Shown here: piece after piece, positions 33,286 through 41,340 of the stretch | Position numbering within the stretch: the first letter of the stretch is position 1 | Layout: every line of letters begins with the position of its first letter | Assembly: GCF_000466485.1 (NCBI RefSeq) | Contig: NZ_KE992824.1 | Span: forward strand, 1 to 47,950 | DNA length: 47,950 nucleotides | Reading direction: 5' to 3' | Origin: [Clostridium] symbiosum ATCC 14940 | Lineage (GTDB): Bacteria; Bacillota; Clostridia; Lachnospirales; Lachnospiraceae | Made by a program: the position numbers and the translations under genes | The notes under the pieces: model-generated | Databases searched by the model: none | The model's input: the letters and a program-made list of their open reading frames with translations, nothing else | What the model was told of the DNA's origin: nothing

Positions 33286-34059
33286 TTATTCTCCCATCAG
33301 ACGTCTGTAGTTCTCTCCTGCCGCCCGGATCAGGTCTTCTTTTTCGATATTTCTCACCCGGCAGATATGCTCTATCACATAAGTTATATATTTCGGTTCA
33401 TTATCTCTTCCCTGCATCGGGGCAGGCGTAAGGGAGGGTGCATCGGTTTCTACCAGAATCCGGTCAAGCGGAACTTCCCTGACAGCTCTCTGTGTGCTGA
33501 TATCATCCGGTTCAAAAGTAATATTTCCCGAAAAAGAAATATACATGCCCATGTCGAGAAATTCCTGCATTGCCTCAAAGCCGCCGCTGTAGCAGTGCAT
33601 GATTCCCGGCACCCTTAAATGTTCCTTCATATAGCGGCATGTATCTTTCGTTGCAAGCCGCATATGGATTAACACCGGCTTGTTTACGTTATTAGCCATC
33701 TCAATCTGTCTGATGAAAGCGTCTCTCTGTATATCGGCCGGAACTGTCTTCTCATAGGGAAAATAGTCCATCCCAATCTCGCCCACCGCTTTCACCTGCG
33801 GACGCTTAACCAGCTCCTCCAGCCGTATAAAATCTTTATCTGTTACCTTCAGTATGTCATTTGGATAAAATGCACAGGCGACGTCAAACATCGATTCCTT
33901 CTTTGCAATCTCAATCGCTCTCTCCGCCTCGGAAAGTCCTGTGCAGACAATCATTATTTTATCAATCCCCGCTTCCTTAGCTCCGGCAATCACCTCTTCC
34001 CACCTGGGATACAGGATATCGCCGCAGATGTGGGCGTGGCTGTCTATGATTCCCCTCAA
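33286..34059 (-). CDS. TatD family metal-dependent hydrolase
   Basis: A 257-residue TIM-barrel amidohydrolase-like protein. DSHAHICG near the N terminus gives the first metal pair, GEIGMDYF the bridging Glu, VLIHMRL and MHCYSGGF two His, and VETDAPSLTP the last Asp. TatD relatives are metal-dependent DNases or D-aminoacyl hydrolases; the exact activity is unknown. The start is a TTG at 34059 (no in-frame ATG upstream), with AAGGATGG as a distant ribosome site. It lies after the terminator of the BMP operon and is coupled to the GGT-like gene downstream. Confidence 0.9.
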   Translation of the reverse strand: MRGIIDSHAHICGDILYPRWEEVIAGAKEAGIDKIMIVCTGLSEAERAIEIAKKESMFDVACAFYPNDILKVTDKDFIRLEELVKRPQVKAVGEIGMDYFPYEKTVPADIQRDAFIRQIEMANNVNKPVLIHMRLATKDTCRYMKEHLRVPGIMHCYSGGFEAMQEFLDMGMYISFSGNITFEPDDISTQRAVREVPLDRILVETDAPSLTPAPMQGRDNEPKYITYVIEHICRVRNIEKEDLIRAAGENYRRLMGE

Positions 34060-34088
34060 AATGCCGCCATCCTTCCATCTGAATATAG

Positions 34089-34132
34089 AAAAAGCCGCAC
34101 CCCGGCCGTTTAATGCGCCTCCGGGATGCAGC
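34089..34132 (-). terminator. Intrinsic terminator of the nucleoside ABC operon
   Basis: GCTGCATCCCGG and CCGGGGTGCGGC (minus strand; 34132-34121 and 34105-34094) form a 12-base stem with two G-U pairs, followed by five U residues (34093-34089). It begins 10 bases after the BMP-protein stop. Confidence 0.88.
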
Positions 34133-34141
34133 AGCTTCTTC

Positions 34142-35323
34142 TTAGTTGTTTACAATCTCTTTAATCTGATCTGCCGTCAATTCAGCCGCATCGGATACGG
34201 TAATCTCTCCGCTCTGAATCTTTCCGAGAATCTCCTTAACTTTGGCGACATTCTCCTCACCAATGCTCTTTGTCAGGTTCTCGTTGAACACGATACCTAC
34301 GGCGTTGTCCTTAAGGCCGTAAGTTACGGTCGTTCCGAACGGTACCTTGGAAGGATCTTCCACATAGTCGGAGCAGATTTTAAATAACGCGTTGTCAAGA
34401 AGCTTTAAGCTGGATGTAATAACAGATGCCTGTAAGTTGGAGCCTTCCAGGGTTCTGTACTGATCACTGTCCACACCGATAGCCATCACGCCGTCTTTCT
34501 CAGCCGCAGCTTCGATAACACCGTTGCCTGCACCGCCTGCAACCTGGAACACGATGTCGGCGCCTTCGGAAATCTGTGCGTTGGCAAGATCCTTTGCCTT
34601 GGCCGTATCCATGAAGTCGCCTACATAAGCTGTCAGGATCTTTGTCTCAGGGTCCACATATTTAGCGCCCTCGGCATAACCTACAAGGAAGTTGTTAACC
34701 GTCGTGCTCTCCGTTCCGCCTACGAAACCGATTGTCTTATCGGTGTTGGCAGCGTTCTCGCCTGTTGTGTAGTATGCTGCAACAGCGCCTGCAAGGAAAC
34801 CGGACTGGTTGGAATCAAATAATACGGTTAAAACGTTGCCTAAATCGCCTGAGCTGTAGTCAACATCCTGGTCAAAGAGGATGAACTTGGTATCCGGATA
34901 CTCTAACGGGATTGTCTCAAAGTTCTCTTTGTTCTGGAAACCGGTTCCAACAATGATGTCCGCGCCGCTGTCCGCCGCGTCGTAGAAAGCTGCCTGCCAC
35001 TTGGTCGTGTCGTCGCCCATCTCAACCACATTGACTTCAAACTTGTCACCCATCTCCTCCTGCACTCTCATGGCGCCTTCATAGGCTGACTGCTGGAAGG
35101 AAAGGTCGTTCTTACGGCCGATGCAGAGTGTCATTTTCAGTTTCTCGCCGTTGCCTGCATTCTCTGCCGCTTTTGTCTCGCCGTCTGCTGCCGGCTCTGC
35201 AGCTTCACTGCCTGCTTCCGCTTTTGTCTCTTCCGCCGCTTTGCCGCCGCCGCATGCAGTCATGGACAATGCCATAGCCGCAGTCAGAACGATGGCTGCT
35301 GCTTTTTTGAATGATTTTCTCAT
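34142..35323 (-). CDS. BMP family nucleoside ABC transporter substrate-binding lipoprotein
   Basis: A 393-residue lipoprotein: MRKSFKKAAAIVLTAAMALS then MTAC, with the acylated Cys at residue 24. A charged Ala/Glu-rich linker leads to the BMP/PnrA fold (GRKNDLSFQQSAYEGAMRVQ, DIIVGTGFQNKENFE, LTVLFDSNQSGFLAGAVAA, TIGFVGGTES). Proteins of this family bind purine nucleosides and pass them to the permeases encoded just upstream. AAGGAGG precedes the ATG. It is the last gene of the operon, after a 124-base gap holding a hairpin, and is followed by an intrinsic terminator. Confidence 0.95.
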   Translation of the reverse strand: MRKSFKKAAAIVLTAAMALSMTACGGGKAAEETKAEAGSEAAEPAADGETKAAENAGNGEKLKMTLCIGRKNDLSFQQSAYEGAMRVQEEMGDKFEVNVVEMGDDTTKWQAAFYDAADSGADIIVGTGFQNKENFETIPLEYPDTKFILFDQDVDYSSGDLGNVLTVLFDSNQSGFLAGAVAAYYTTGENAANTDKTIGFVGGTESTTVNNFLVGYAEGAKYVDPETKILTAYVGDFMDTAKAKDLANAQISEGADIVFQVAGGAGNGVIEAAAEKDGVMAIGVDSDQYRTLEGSNLQASVITSSLKLLDNALFKICSDYVEDPSKVPFGTTVTYGLKDNAVGIVFNENLTKSIGEENVAKVKEILGKIQSGEITVSDAAELTADQIKEIVNN

Positions 35324-35362
35324 AATGTTCCTCCTTAGATCGTATAAATAAATGGTTTTCTA

Positions 35363-35392
35363 TATCTAAAGGGAGACAGCTCCCAAGAGATA
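35363..35392 (-). other. Intercistronic hairpin before the substrate-binding protein gene
   Basis: TATCT/AGATA (35363-35367/35388-35392) and GGGAG/CTCCC (35371-35375/35380-35384) form a two-part stem with a 4-base loop. No U-run follows. It could be a processing or stabilising hairpin that raises the level of the binding protein over the permeases. Confidence 0.5.
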
Positions 35393-35447
35393 ACGAACAA
35401 TAGTTAAAACAGGAAATTCCTTCTTCCGTAATCGGGCTTTTCTGCGC

Positions 35448-36362
35448 CTACAGGGAATCCTCCGTCTTTCTCCTGACCTTGTAATAAAGGCTGAACAAAA
35501 CATAGAAGACAATGATGGATGCGTATGGAATAATTGTAATCAGGTACGGATCCACATTGTTATTCTGAAGATAGATGGAGATACCGCTGCCGAAACCGTA
35601 CAGGATAGAGCTGACCATTCCCATCAGCGCATTGCCGGCCGCCATCGCGTTGGTTGCAAGTGCAATATAGCCGCGTCCCGCCACCATACCTGATGTAAAA
35701 CGGTTCACATATCCCATGGACAGATACATTCCGCCAAGGGATGCCAGAGTGCCGCTGATCAGCATAGCCTGGTAACGCACACGTTTCACATTGATACCGA
35801 CGGAGCGTGCTGCCTCCTCCGACTCTCCCACGGCCCTGATATGAACGCCGAAGGACGTCTTTTTCAGCATAATGAACATGACGATTGTAACAATAAATGC
35901 GACATAAGTCAAACTGTTATGTCCGGATAATACATCTCCCAGACCCGGTATATCCTTAATGACCGGAATCTGTACGGCCGGGAATGCCGACGAAGCCAGA
36001 GAGTTGCTGGCATTCTTGTCTCCCGTTATGGAATACAGGCAGAAAACAGAGCCCCCGCTGGCCGCCAGATTGAGAGCCACACCGGAGATTACCTGATTTG
36101 CCTTAAGGTGCTGGACAAAGTAGGCCAGAAGCATGGTAAAACCGATTCCGGCCGCAAGGCCGCAAACAGCGCCGACAAGAAGGCTTCCGGTAAAGCCGCT
36201 TCCCAATACTCCGCAGAGCGCTGCAATTGTCATCGCTCCTTCCAGTCCCAGGTTGAGCATGCCGGAACGGCTGGCGATGAGCGCAGCCATCGTGGCAAAT
36301 AGAACCGGCGTCGTAGCTCGGAGAACGGTAAACCAAAAATCAAGATTTGTTAAAAAGTCCAT
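35448..36362 (-). CDS. Nucleoside ABC transporter permease (BPD_transp_2)
   Basis: A 304-residue membrane protein with about nine helices, of the branched-chain/ribose-type permease family and of the NupQ/YufQ group. ATTPVLFATMAALIASRSGMLNLGLEGAMTI is the usual N-terminal core, and VGESEEAARSVGINVKRVRY is the cytoplasmic loop that contacts the ATPase. It forms a heterodimer with the permease encoded 12 bases upstream. AGGAGGGGG precedes the ATG. Confidence 0.94.
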   Translation of the reverse strand: MDFLTNLDFWFTVLRATTPVLFATMAALIASRSGMLNLGLEGAMTIAALCGVLGSGFTGSLLVGAVCGLAAGIGFTMLLAYFVQHLKANQVISGVALNLAASGGSVFCLYSITGDKNASNSLASSAFPAVQIPVIKDIPGLGDVLSGHNSLTYVAFIVTIVMFIMLKKTSFGVHIRAVGESEEAARSVGINVKRVRYQAMLISGTLASLGGMYLSMGYVNRFTSGMVAGRGYIALATNAMAAGNALMGMVSSILYGFGSGISIYLQNNNVDPYLITIIPYASIIVFYVLFSLYYKVRRKTEDSL

Positions 36363-36374
36363 TTTTCCCCCTCC

Positions 36375-37454
36375 TTAGTTCGCGCCTTCTGCTTCCACCG
36401 TCTGGTTCTGCAGCGCTTCTCTTTCTTCTTTATTCTTCTTCATCTTATACAGGAACCGTTCGGAGGCAATCAGCATGATCATGATGCCCTGGATGATGGA
36501 TACAATCTCTGAGTCCACATCCCCGCCTCTGGACATTACAAGGGCGCCGATTCGGATATAGGAAATGAAAAAGGCAGAAACCGGAATCATAAGCGGCTTT
36601 GTGCCTGCCAGCAGGTTGATCAGAATACCGTCCCATACGTACGTCTGAGCCGTAATCCACTGGAACTTTTTGTACATGCCGATCATCTCGACGCCGCCGC
36701 CAAGTCCGGCCAGCATTCCGCCGATTAACTGGGAGCCGATTACGACTCCGCCAATCTTGATACCTGCATATTTTGCAAAGTTTTCATTGGAGCCTGTAAT
36801 TTTCAGTTCACGGCCGAATTTCGATTTATCCATCAGAATCCACATGATAATGACAGCAGCGATCATGATGAGCAGACCATAGTGTGTATTGGTCCCTTTC
36901 AGCATCTTGCCCAGTGTCGCCGTCGGCTGGAAACCGATGGAGAACGAGCCGTTGGACGTATCCAGGAAAAATTTCCGGATCAGCCAGTAACCGAAATTAA
37001 AGAAGATATAGTTCATCATCAGAGAGATAACGAGTTCGTTGGCTCCCGTCTTTCTCTTAATCAGAACCGGAATAATGCCAATCACGCCTCCCACTGCCAT
37101 GGCAACAGCCAGGATTACGATCTGATGCAGGATATTCGGCATCGGACATGCGATTGCCAGCGTCGCCGCCATGACGCCCGCAAAATAGAAGGAGCTGTCG
37201 GCCACCATGGAGAACAGGCCGCTCTTATGCATGACGTTGATGGCAAGTCCGCAGAATACCAGCGGTATCATTGTTTCAATTACATTAAAAAAGTTTCTTT
37301 TTGTCGAAAATGGTCCCAGCAGGAATCTGTAAAGCGCTGTCCCGGGATCGTCCGCCACTGCAAAAATAATCGCCGCCGCAATCAGAAGAGCGATCAGAAT
37401 GGCCGCCGTCACGCGGATCACTCCATACCATTCAAACTTTTTCTTCCTGTTCAT
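36375..37454 (-). CDS. Nucleoside ABC transporter permease (BPD_transp_2)
   Basis: A 359-residue membrane protein, the NupP/YufP-like partner. IRVTAAILIALLIAAAIIFAVADDPG is the first helix, VFCGLAINVMHKSGLFSM the family core, and ITGSNENFAKYAGIKIGG the ATPase-contact loop. The ATG at 37454 has AAGGAGG 7 bases upstream and lies one base after the ATPase stop. A start 42 codons further up would run inside the ATPase gene. The C-terminal tail is charged (YKMKKNKEEREALQ). Confidence 0.94.
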   Translation of the reverse strand: MNRKKKFEWYGVIRVTAAILIALLIAAAIIFAVADDPGTALYRFLLGPFSTKRNFFNVIETMIPLVFCGLAINVMHKSGLFSMVADSSFYFAGVMAATLAIACPMPNILHQIVILAVAMAVGGVIGIIPVLIKRKTGANELVISLMMNYIFFNFGYWLIRKFFLDTSNGSFSIGFQPTATLGKMLKGTNTHYGLLIMIAAVIIMWILMDKSKFGRELKITGSNENFAKYAGIKIGGVVIGSQLIGGMLAGLGGGVEMIGMYKKFQWITAQTYVWDGILINLLAGTKPLMIPVSAFFISYIRIGALVMSRGGDVDSEIVSIIQGIMIMLIASERFLYKMKKNKEEREALQNQTVEAEGAN

Positions 37455-37455
37455 C

Positions 37456-38994
37456 TTACGCCTCCTTAAGCTTCTCTTCGGAATCAGACTTAAGTCCCAG
37501 CATATATAAACCAAGTTCTTCTTCCGTCGTATTGGGGACATCGTCAAGGACGCCCGCAATCGTTCCCTGATGGAATACAATAATGCGATCGCTCAGTGCC
37601 TTTAACTCTGCCAGGTCGGCGCTTACTAAAATCAGGGATTTCTTATCATCCCGCATTTCCAGTATCTTCTTGTGAATAAACTCCATGGCTCCGACGTCCA
37701 CGCCCCGTGTCGGCTGGTTCAGGATGATGATGTCGGCGCCTGCCGTAAATTCCCTGGCCACAATGGCCTTCTGGATATTTCCTCCCGAGAGGCTCTTGAT
37801 GCTGATATCGAGGCTGGATGTCTTAACCCTGAAGTCTTCGACACAGGCCTCGCAATAGTCCTCAATCGCTTTCCTGTCGAGAATCGTTCCTTTGGACAGC
37901 TTGTCGAGACTTGCGGCAATTAAGTTATCACGCACGCTCATCTCCGGCGCGCTGCCGTTTAAGTTGCGGTCTTCCGGCACATGGGCGATTCCCATCCTTC
38001 TGTTTTCCCGGATAGTCTTACGGCAGAGATCTTCCCCGCGGTAATGAATGGCGCCGCTCTCTGCCTTCATATTGCCGGTCAGGATCTCCATGGCCTCTTT
38101 CTGGCCGTTGCCTTCGATACCGGCAATTCCCAGCACTTCTCCCTGTTTCAGGGAGAAATTCAGGTTGTCCAGTTTTTTCGTGCCGAATTTATCGGTATAG
38201 CACAGGTTTTCCACCGTCAATATCTTATTGCCGAATTGCTGCGGCGTCTTATCATACTCCAGTTTGACGTCGCGCCCCACCATCAGTCGTGAAATTTCTT
38301 CCGGCGTCACATCCTCCACCTTATAAGTTCCGATGGACCGGCCGTCCTTAAGCACGGTCAGCCTGTCACAGAGATATTTGACCTCATGGAGCTTATGGGA
38401 GATGAAAATGATCGTATAGCCTTCTTTCTTGAGGTTCAGAAGCTGTTCAAACAGTTCCTCCGTCTCCTGCGGCGCCAGAACGGCAGTCGGCTCGTCCAGG
38501 ATTATAATCTTTGCCCCGCGGTACATGGTTTTTAATATCTCCAGCTTCTGCTTCATACCGATGGAGATGTCACGGACTCTCCTTGTGGCATCCACATGAA
38601 GATTATATTTCTTTGAAATTTTCTCTGTCTCTTCCACTGCTTTCTTCTGATCCAGGAACATTCCCTTTTTCTGCTCGATTCCCAGTACCAGATTCTCCGC
38701 AACGGTCAGCGAAGGCACCAGCATCATATGCTGATGGACCATTCCGATTCCGTGTTCGATTGCATCCTTACTGGAATGAAAATGCATTTCCTGTCCATGA
38801 AGGAATACTTTGCCGCTTGTAATTTCCTCAATTCCAAACAGCATCTTCATCAGAGTGGACTTTCCGGCTCCGTTTTCACCTACCAGCGCATGGATTTCTC
38901 CTTTGTCTACGCTGAAATTAATATTATAGTTGGCCAGAACGCCGCCCGGATAAATTTTAGTCAGGTCTTCCACCCGTAAAATTTCCTCTGCCAT
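37456..38994 (-). CDS. Nucleoside ABC transporter ATP-binding protein (tandem ABC)
   Basis: A 512-residue protein with two ABC domains, as in RbsA and NupO. The first has Walker A GENGAGKSTLMKMLFG and DEPTAVLAPQ; the second has GIEGNGQKEAMEILTG, signature KSLSGGNIQKAIVARE and NQPTRGVD. The second Walker A lacks the GKS/T core, as usual for this family, so one site is likely catalytically weak. Two ATGs two codons apart are possible; the one at 38994 is better spaced from AAGGGGA. It follows deoD by 62 bases and couples to the permease downstream. Confidence 0.95.
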   Translation of the reverse strand: MAEEILRVEDLTKIYPGGVLANYNINFSVDKGEIHALVGENGAGKSTLMKMLFGIEEITSGKVFLHGQEMHFHSSKDAIEHGIGMVHQHMMLVPSLTVAENLVLGIEQKKGMFLDQKKAVEETEKISKKYNLHVDATRRVRDISIGMKQKLEILKTMYRGAKIIILDEPTAVLAPQETEELFEQLLNLKKEGYTIIFISHKLHEVKYLCDRLTVLKDGRSIGTYKVEDVTPEEISRLMVGRDVKLEYDKTPQQFGNKILTVENLCYTDKFGTKKLDNLNFSLKQGEVLGIAGIEGNGQKEAMEILTGNMKAESGAIHYRGEDLCRKTIRENRRMGIAHVPEDRNLNGSAPEMSVRDNLIAASLDKLSKGTILDRKAIEDYCEACVEDFRVKTSSLDISIKSLSGGNIQKAIVAREFTAGADIIILNQPTRGVDVGAMEFIHKKILEMRDDKKSLILVSADLAELKALSDRIIVFHQGTIAGVLDDVPNTTEEELGLYMLGLKSDSEEKLKEA

Positions 38995-39056
38995 AGTCAT
39001 TCCCCTTATTCTTTCGCTGTAAAGTGCCGCTGTCTGTCCGGCACTCCTAATATCAC

Positions 39057-39776
39057 TTATGCAAGTTCCAGAGCAACTTCCATCATGCTGGTAAATGAGG
39101 TCTGCCGCTCCTCGGCGGTCGTAGCCTCGCCTGTCACAGCGGAATCTGAGACAGTCAGGATACAGAGAGCGTTGACGCCTGCGTATGCCGCGTTGCTGTA
39201 AAGGGCCGCCGCCTCCATCTCTACCGCCAGCACGCCCATCTTATCCCAGGTGGTTCCCACCGGAGGAAGCTCCGGATTATAGAACATATCTGAGCTTAAG
39301 ATATTGCCGACATGATAATGAAGTCCTTTCTCCTCCGCTGCTTTTACCGCTTTTGCAAGAAGCTCGTAGCTGCAGATGCAGGAATAATCGCCCGGAAGGC
39401 GGAACTGTTTCACAAAATTGGATGTGGTGCAGGCTCCCATGCCGAATACCATGTCGCGGACCTTCACCTCCGGACGGAGCGCGCCCGCCGTGCCGACACG
39501 GATCAGATTCTTGCATCCGTAAAAATGAATCAGCTCATAGGAATAGATGCCGATAGACGGACACCCCATTCCCGTTCCCATGACTGATACGCGTTTCCCC
39601 TTATAAGAGCCTGTGTAACCAAACATATTTCTGGTTGCATTAAACTGTTTAACATCGGTCAGAAAATTATCTGCAATATATTTTGCCCGAAGCGGATCTC
39701 CCGGTAAAAGGATTGTCTCCGCAATTTCTCCTGCCTGTGCTGCAATATGCGGTGTTGGTATGTTGTGTTCTGACAT
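39057..39776 (-). CDS. deoD: Purine-nucleoside phosphorylase (DeoD type)
   Basis: A 239-residue phosphorylase that splits purine (deoxy)nucleosides into base and (deoxy)ribose-1-phosphate. [23 protein letters not shown] is the N-terminal phosphate-binding segment, [18 protein letters not shown] the phosphate loop, [15 protein letters not shown] the purine/ribose site and [11 protein letters not shown] a conserved C-terminal motif. AGGAGG lies 8 bases before the ATG at 39776. A GTG two codons earlier overlaps the spacer and is less likely. It leads the nucleoside importer operon, so import and cleavage are co-produced. Confidence 0.96.
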   Translation of the reverse strand: MSEHNIPTPHIAAQAGEIAETILLPGDPLRAKYIADNFLTDVKQFNATRNMFGYTGSYKGKRVSVMGTGMGCPSIGIYSYELIHFYGCKNLIRVGTAGALRPEVKVRDMVFGMGACTTSNFVKQFRLPGDYSCICSYELLAKAVKAAEEKGLHYHVGNILSSDMFYNPELPPVGTTWDKMGVLAVEMEAAALYSNAAYAGVNALCILTVSDSAVTGEATTAEERQTSFTSMMEVALELA

Positions 39777-39827
39777 AGTCACTTCCTCCTGATATTTAGA
39801 ATATAATCATATTTATTGTAGAAAACG

Positions 39828-39843
39828 CGTTTCAGATGAAACG
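39828..39843. promoter_or_regulatory. Perfect 16-base palindrome in the deoD leader
   Basis: CGTTTCA-GA-TGAAACG has perfect 7-base arms around GA. It sits about 50 bases ahead of the deoD start, where an operator would be expected. No clear promoter could be assigned next to it, and no purine riboswitch core is recognisable. Confidence 0.4.
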
Positions 39844-39911
39844 GTCCCGCCCTTACTGTCCGGTCTGCCGTAAGCATATATTCTGAACGCCGTTTTTTCC
39901 GGATTAATGCT

Positions 39912-39943
39912 CCTGTTCATAACAGTACAGGCAACATGAACTG
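39912..39943. repeat. Family 2 repeat after the M20 gene
   Basis: GTTCATAACAGTAC and CATGAACTGTTACTC lie side by side. TAACAGT and ACTGTTA form inverted arms. It abuts the stop codon of the M20 gene. The core is the reverse complement of TAACAGTTCATG at 17.3 kb. Confidence 0.5.
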
Positions 39944-41224
39944 TTACTCCTGTTCTTTGTATAACCAGTTTTTCAAATAAAACTCTTTTCTTTCAGAAAA
40001 ATCTTTATTTTTAACCTGAAGCTGCGGACAGGACAGCAAATCATATACTGTTTTCATGACTATCTTTGCTGTGTGGAGATAGACATTCTCTTCATCTGTA
40101 ATCTCAAATTCGCTGCTGTGAATCCGGCCCTTTATCCCTGAAAATCCAAACTGCACCGTCGGAAGCAGATAACCTAAATCCCCGACATCGCCGGACGCCC
40201 CCGAAACCACATTCTTCACAATCCTGTCGTCCGGGCAAATCTCCTGCATATGGCGGTAAATGATTTCGTTTATTTCACTTGACTGCTGAAGCGGCATATA
40301 TCCCGTCTGGTTTTCAATCCGGCAGCCAAGGCCTAAGGCCCCGGCAGAGTGGACGGCACAGAGGTCAAACTTCTCTCCTGCCTCCAAAAGCTCCTCCAGC
40401 GTATTTGCCCTGACATAGCTCTCGAGAACCGCCTTATCGGGAATAATATTGACGCTGCCTCCGCACTGTGTGATAACCGGATGGATCTGGAGTCCGGCCT
40501 CCTTGGGAAACTGATCTTTCATATAGGCAATGGCATCCATGCAGAGACTGGCCCCATGGAGCGCATTTTTTCCCATATGGGCGGCAGCTCCGGAATGAGC
40601 GGCGGTTCCGGTAAAAACAGCCTTTTTCACCATGAATCCGGCCAATGTGGAGCCGACGTCGAACAATGTGCCGGTCTCCCCGTTCACATGCATGGAAATC
40701 ACGCAGTCCACATCGTCAAATATCCCCTGTTCTATCATGTTCTGCTTTCCGGAGAAATACTTAATCTTCCCTTCCGCTCTCAGCTTCTGCCTGTATTCAA
40801 ACTCAATAAACTCCTCGGCAGGCGCGGCGATGAAGGTGACCCGTCCTCCCGTCTCCCCGCAGAGCTTCATATCATTCAACATTTTCAACACATAGGCCAT
40901 GACGGCGGTTTGGATGCTGTGTCCGCAGGAATGGCAGGGGTAACGCTTCTCCCCGTCGTCCACAATCAGCGCGTCCATATCCGCCACCAGCGCAATGTGG
41001 TATCCTTCCCCATTCCCAATCTCCGCCCGAATCCCTGTCAGACAGATATCGGAGCGGCAGGAAATTCCATTCTCACGCAAAAAAGAAGTGAGAATCTTAT
41101 TCGATTCCACTTCTTTAAAACCAGGCTCCGGGTGATTAAACAGCTCCCGTCCCAGCTCTGTCAATCCATCTTTATTCTTCTGAATTTCATTCTCAATTTT
41201 TATATAAATATCATGTTTATCCAT
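39944..41224 (-). CDS. M20 family amidohydrolase (AbgB-like)
   Basis: A 426-residue peptidase-family M20 protein similar to p-aminobenzoyl-glutamate or aminoacyl hydrolases. ALVADMDAL (78-86) is the first conserved block, CHSCGHSIQ (97-105) carries the Cys and His metal ligands, APAEEFIEFE holds the catalytic and ligand Glu, and MHVNGETG and HSGAAAHMGKNALHGA the later His. The usual GHDxH reads GHSIQ here, so a conserved Asp and His after the metal ligand are replaced. IHPVITQCGGSVNIIP is the dimerisation-domain signature. It is likely cytoplasmic. It stands alone, 167 bases ahead of deoD and 116 after the ParC-like gene. Confidence 0.88.
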   Translation of the reverse strand: MDKHDIYIKIENEIQKNKDGLTELGRELFNHPEPGFKEVESNKILTSFLRENGISCRSDICLTGIRAEIGNGEGYHIALVADMDALIVDDGEKRYPCHSCGHSIQTAVMAYVLKMLNDMKLCGETGGRVTFIAAPAEEFIEFEYRQKLRAEGKIKYFSGKQNMIEQGIFDDVDCVISMHVNGETGTLFDVGSTLAGFMVKKAVFTGTAAHSGAAAHMGKNALHGASLCMDAIAYMKDQFPKEAGLQIHPVITQCGGSVNIIPDKAVLESYVRANTLEELLEAGEKFDLCAVHSAGALGLGCRIENQTGYMPLQQSSEINEIIYRHMQEICPDDRIVKNVVSGASGDVGDLGYLLPTVQFGFSGIKGRIHSSEFEITDEENVYLHTAKIVMKTVYDLLSCPQLQVKNKDFSERKEFYLKNWLYKEQE

Positions 41225-41340
41225 TCTGTCACTTTCCGGCAGAAGCCAACAAATGTATTAACTATATTATTTAATAAATTTATCATGATTATGAAAAAAA
41301 GTCAATTACCGCATCAGCCCCGGTATCTGCCAAGGCGGTT

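Noticed and set aside
39777-39943. Purine riboswitch upstream of deoD
   Set aside because: The conserved GTTTCTACC and CCGTAAA loop sequences with the enclosing stems are not there; only a DNA-type palindrome is seen.
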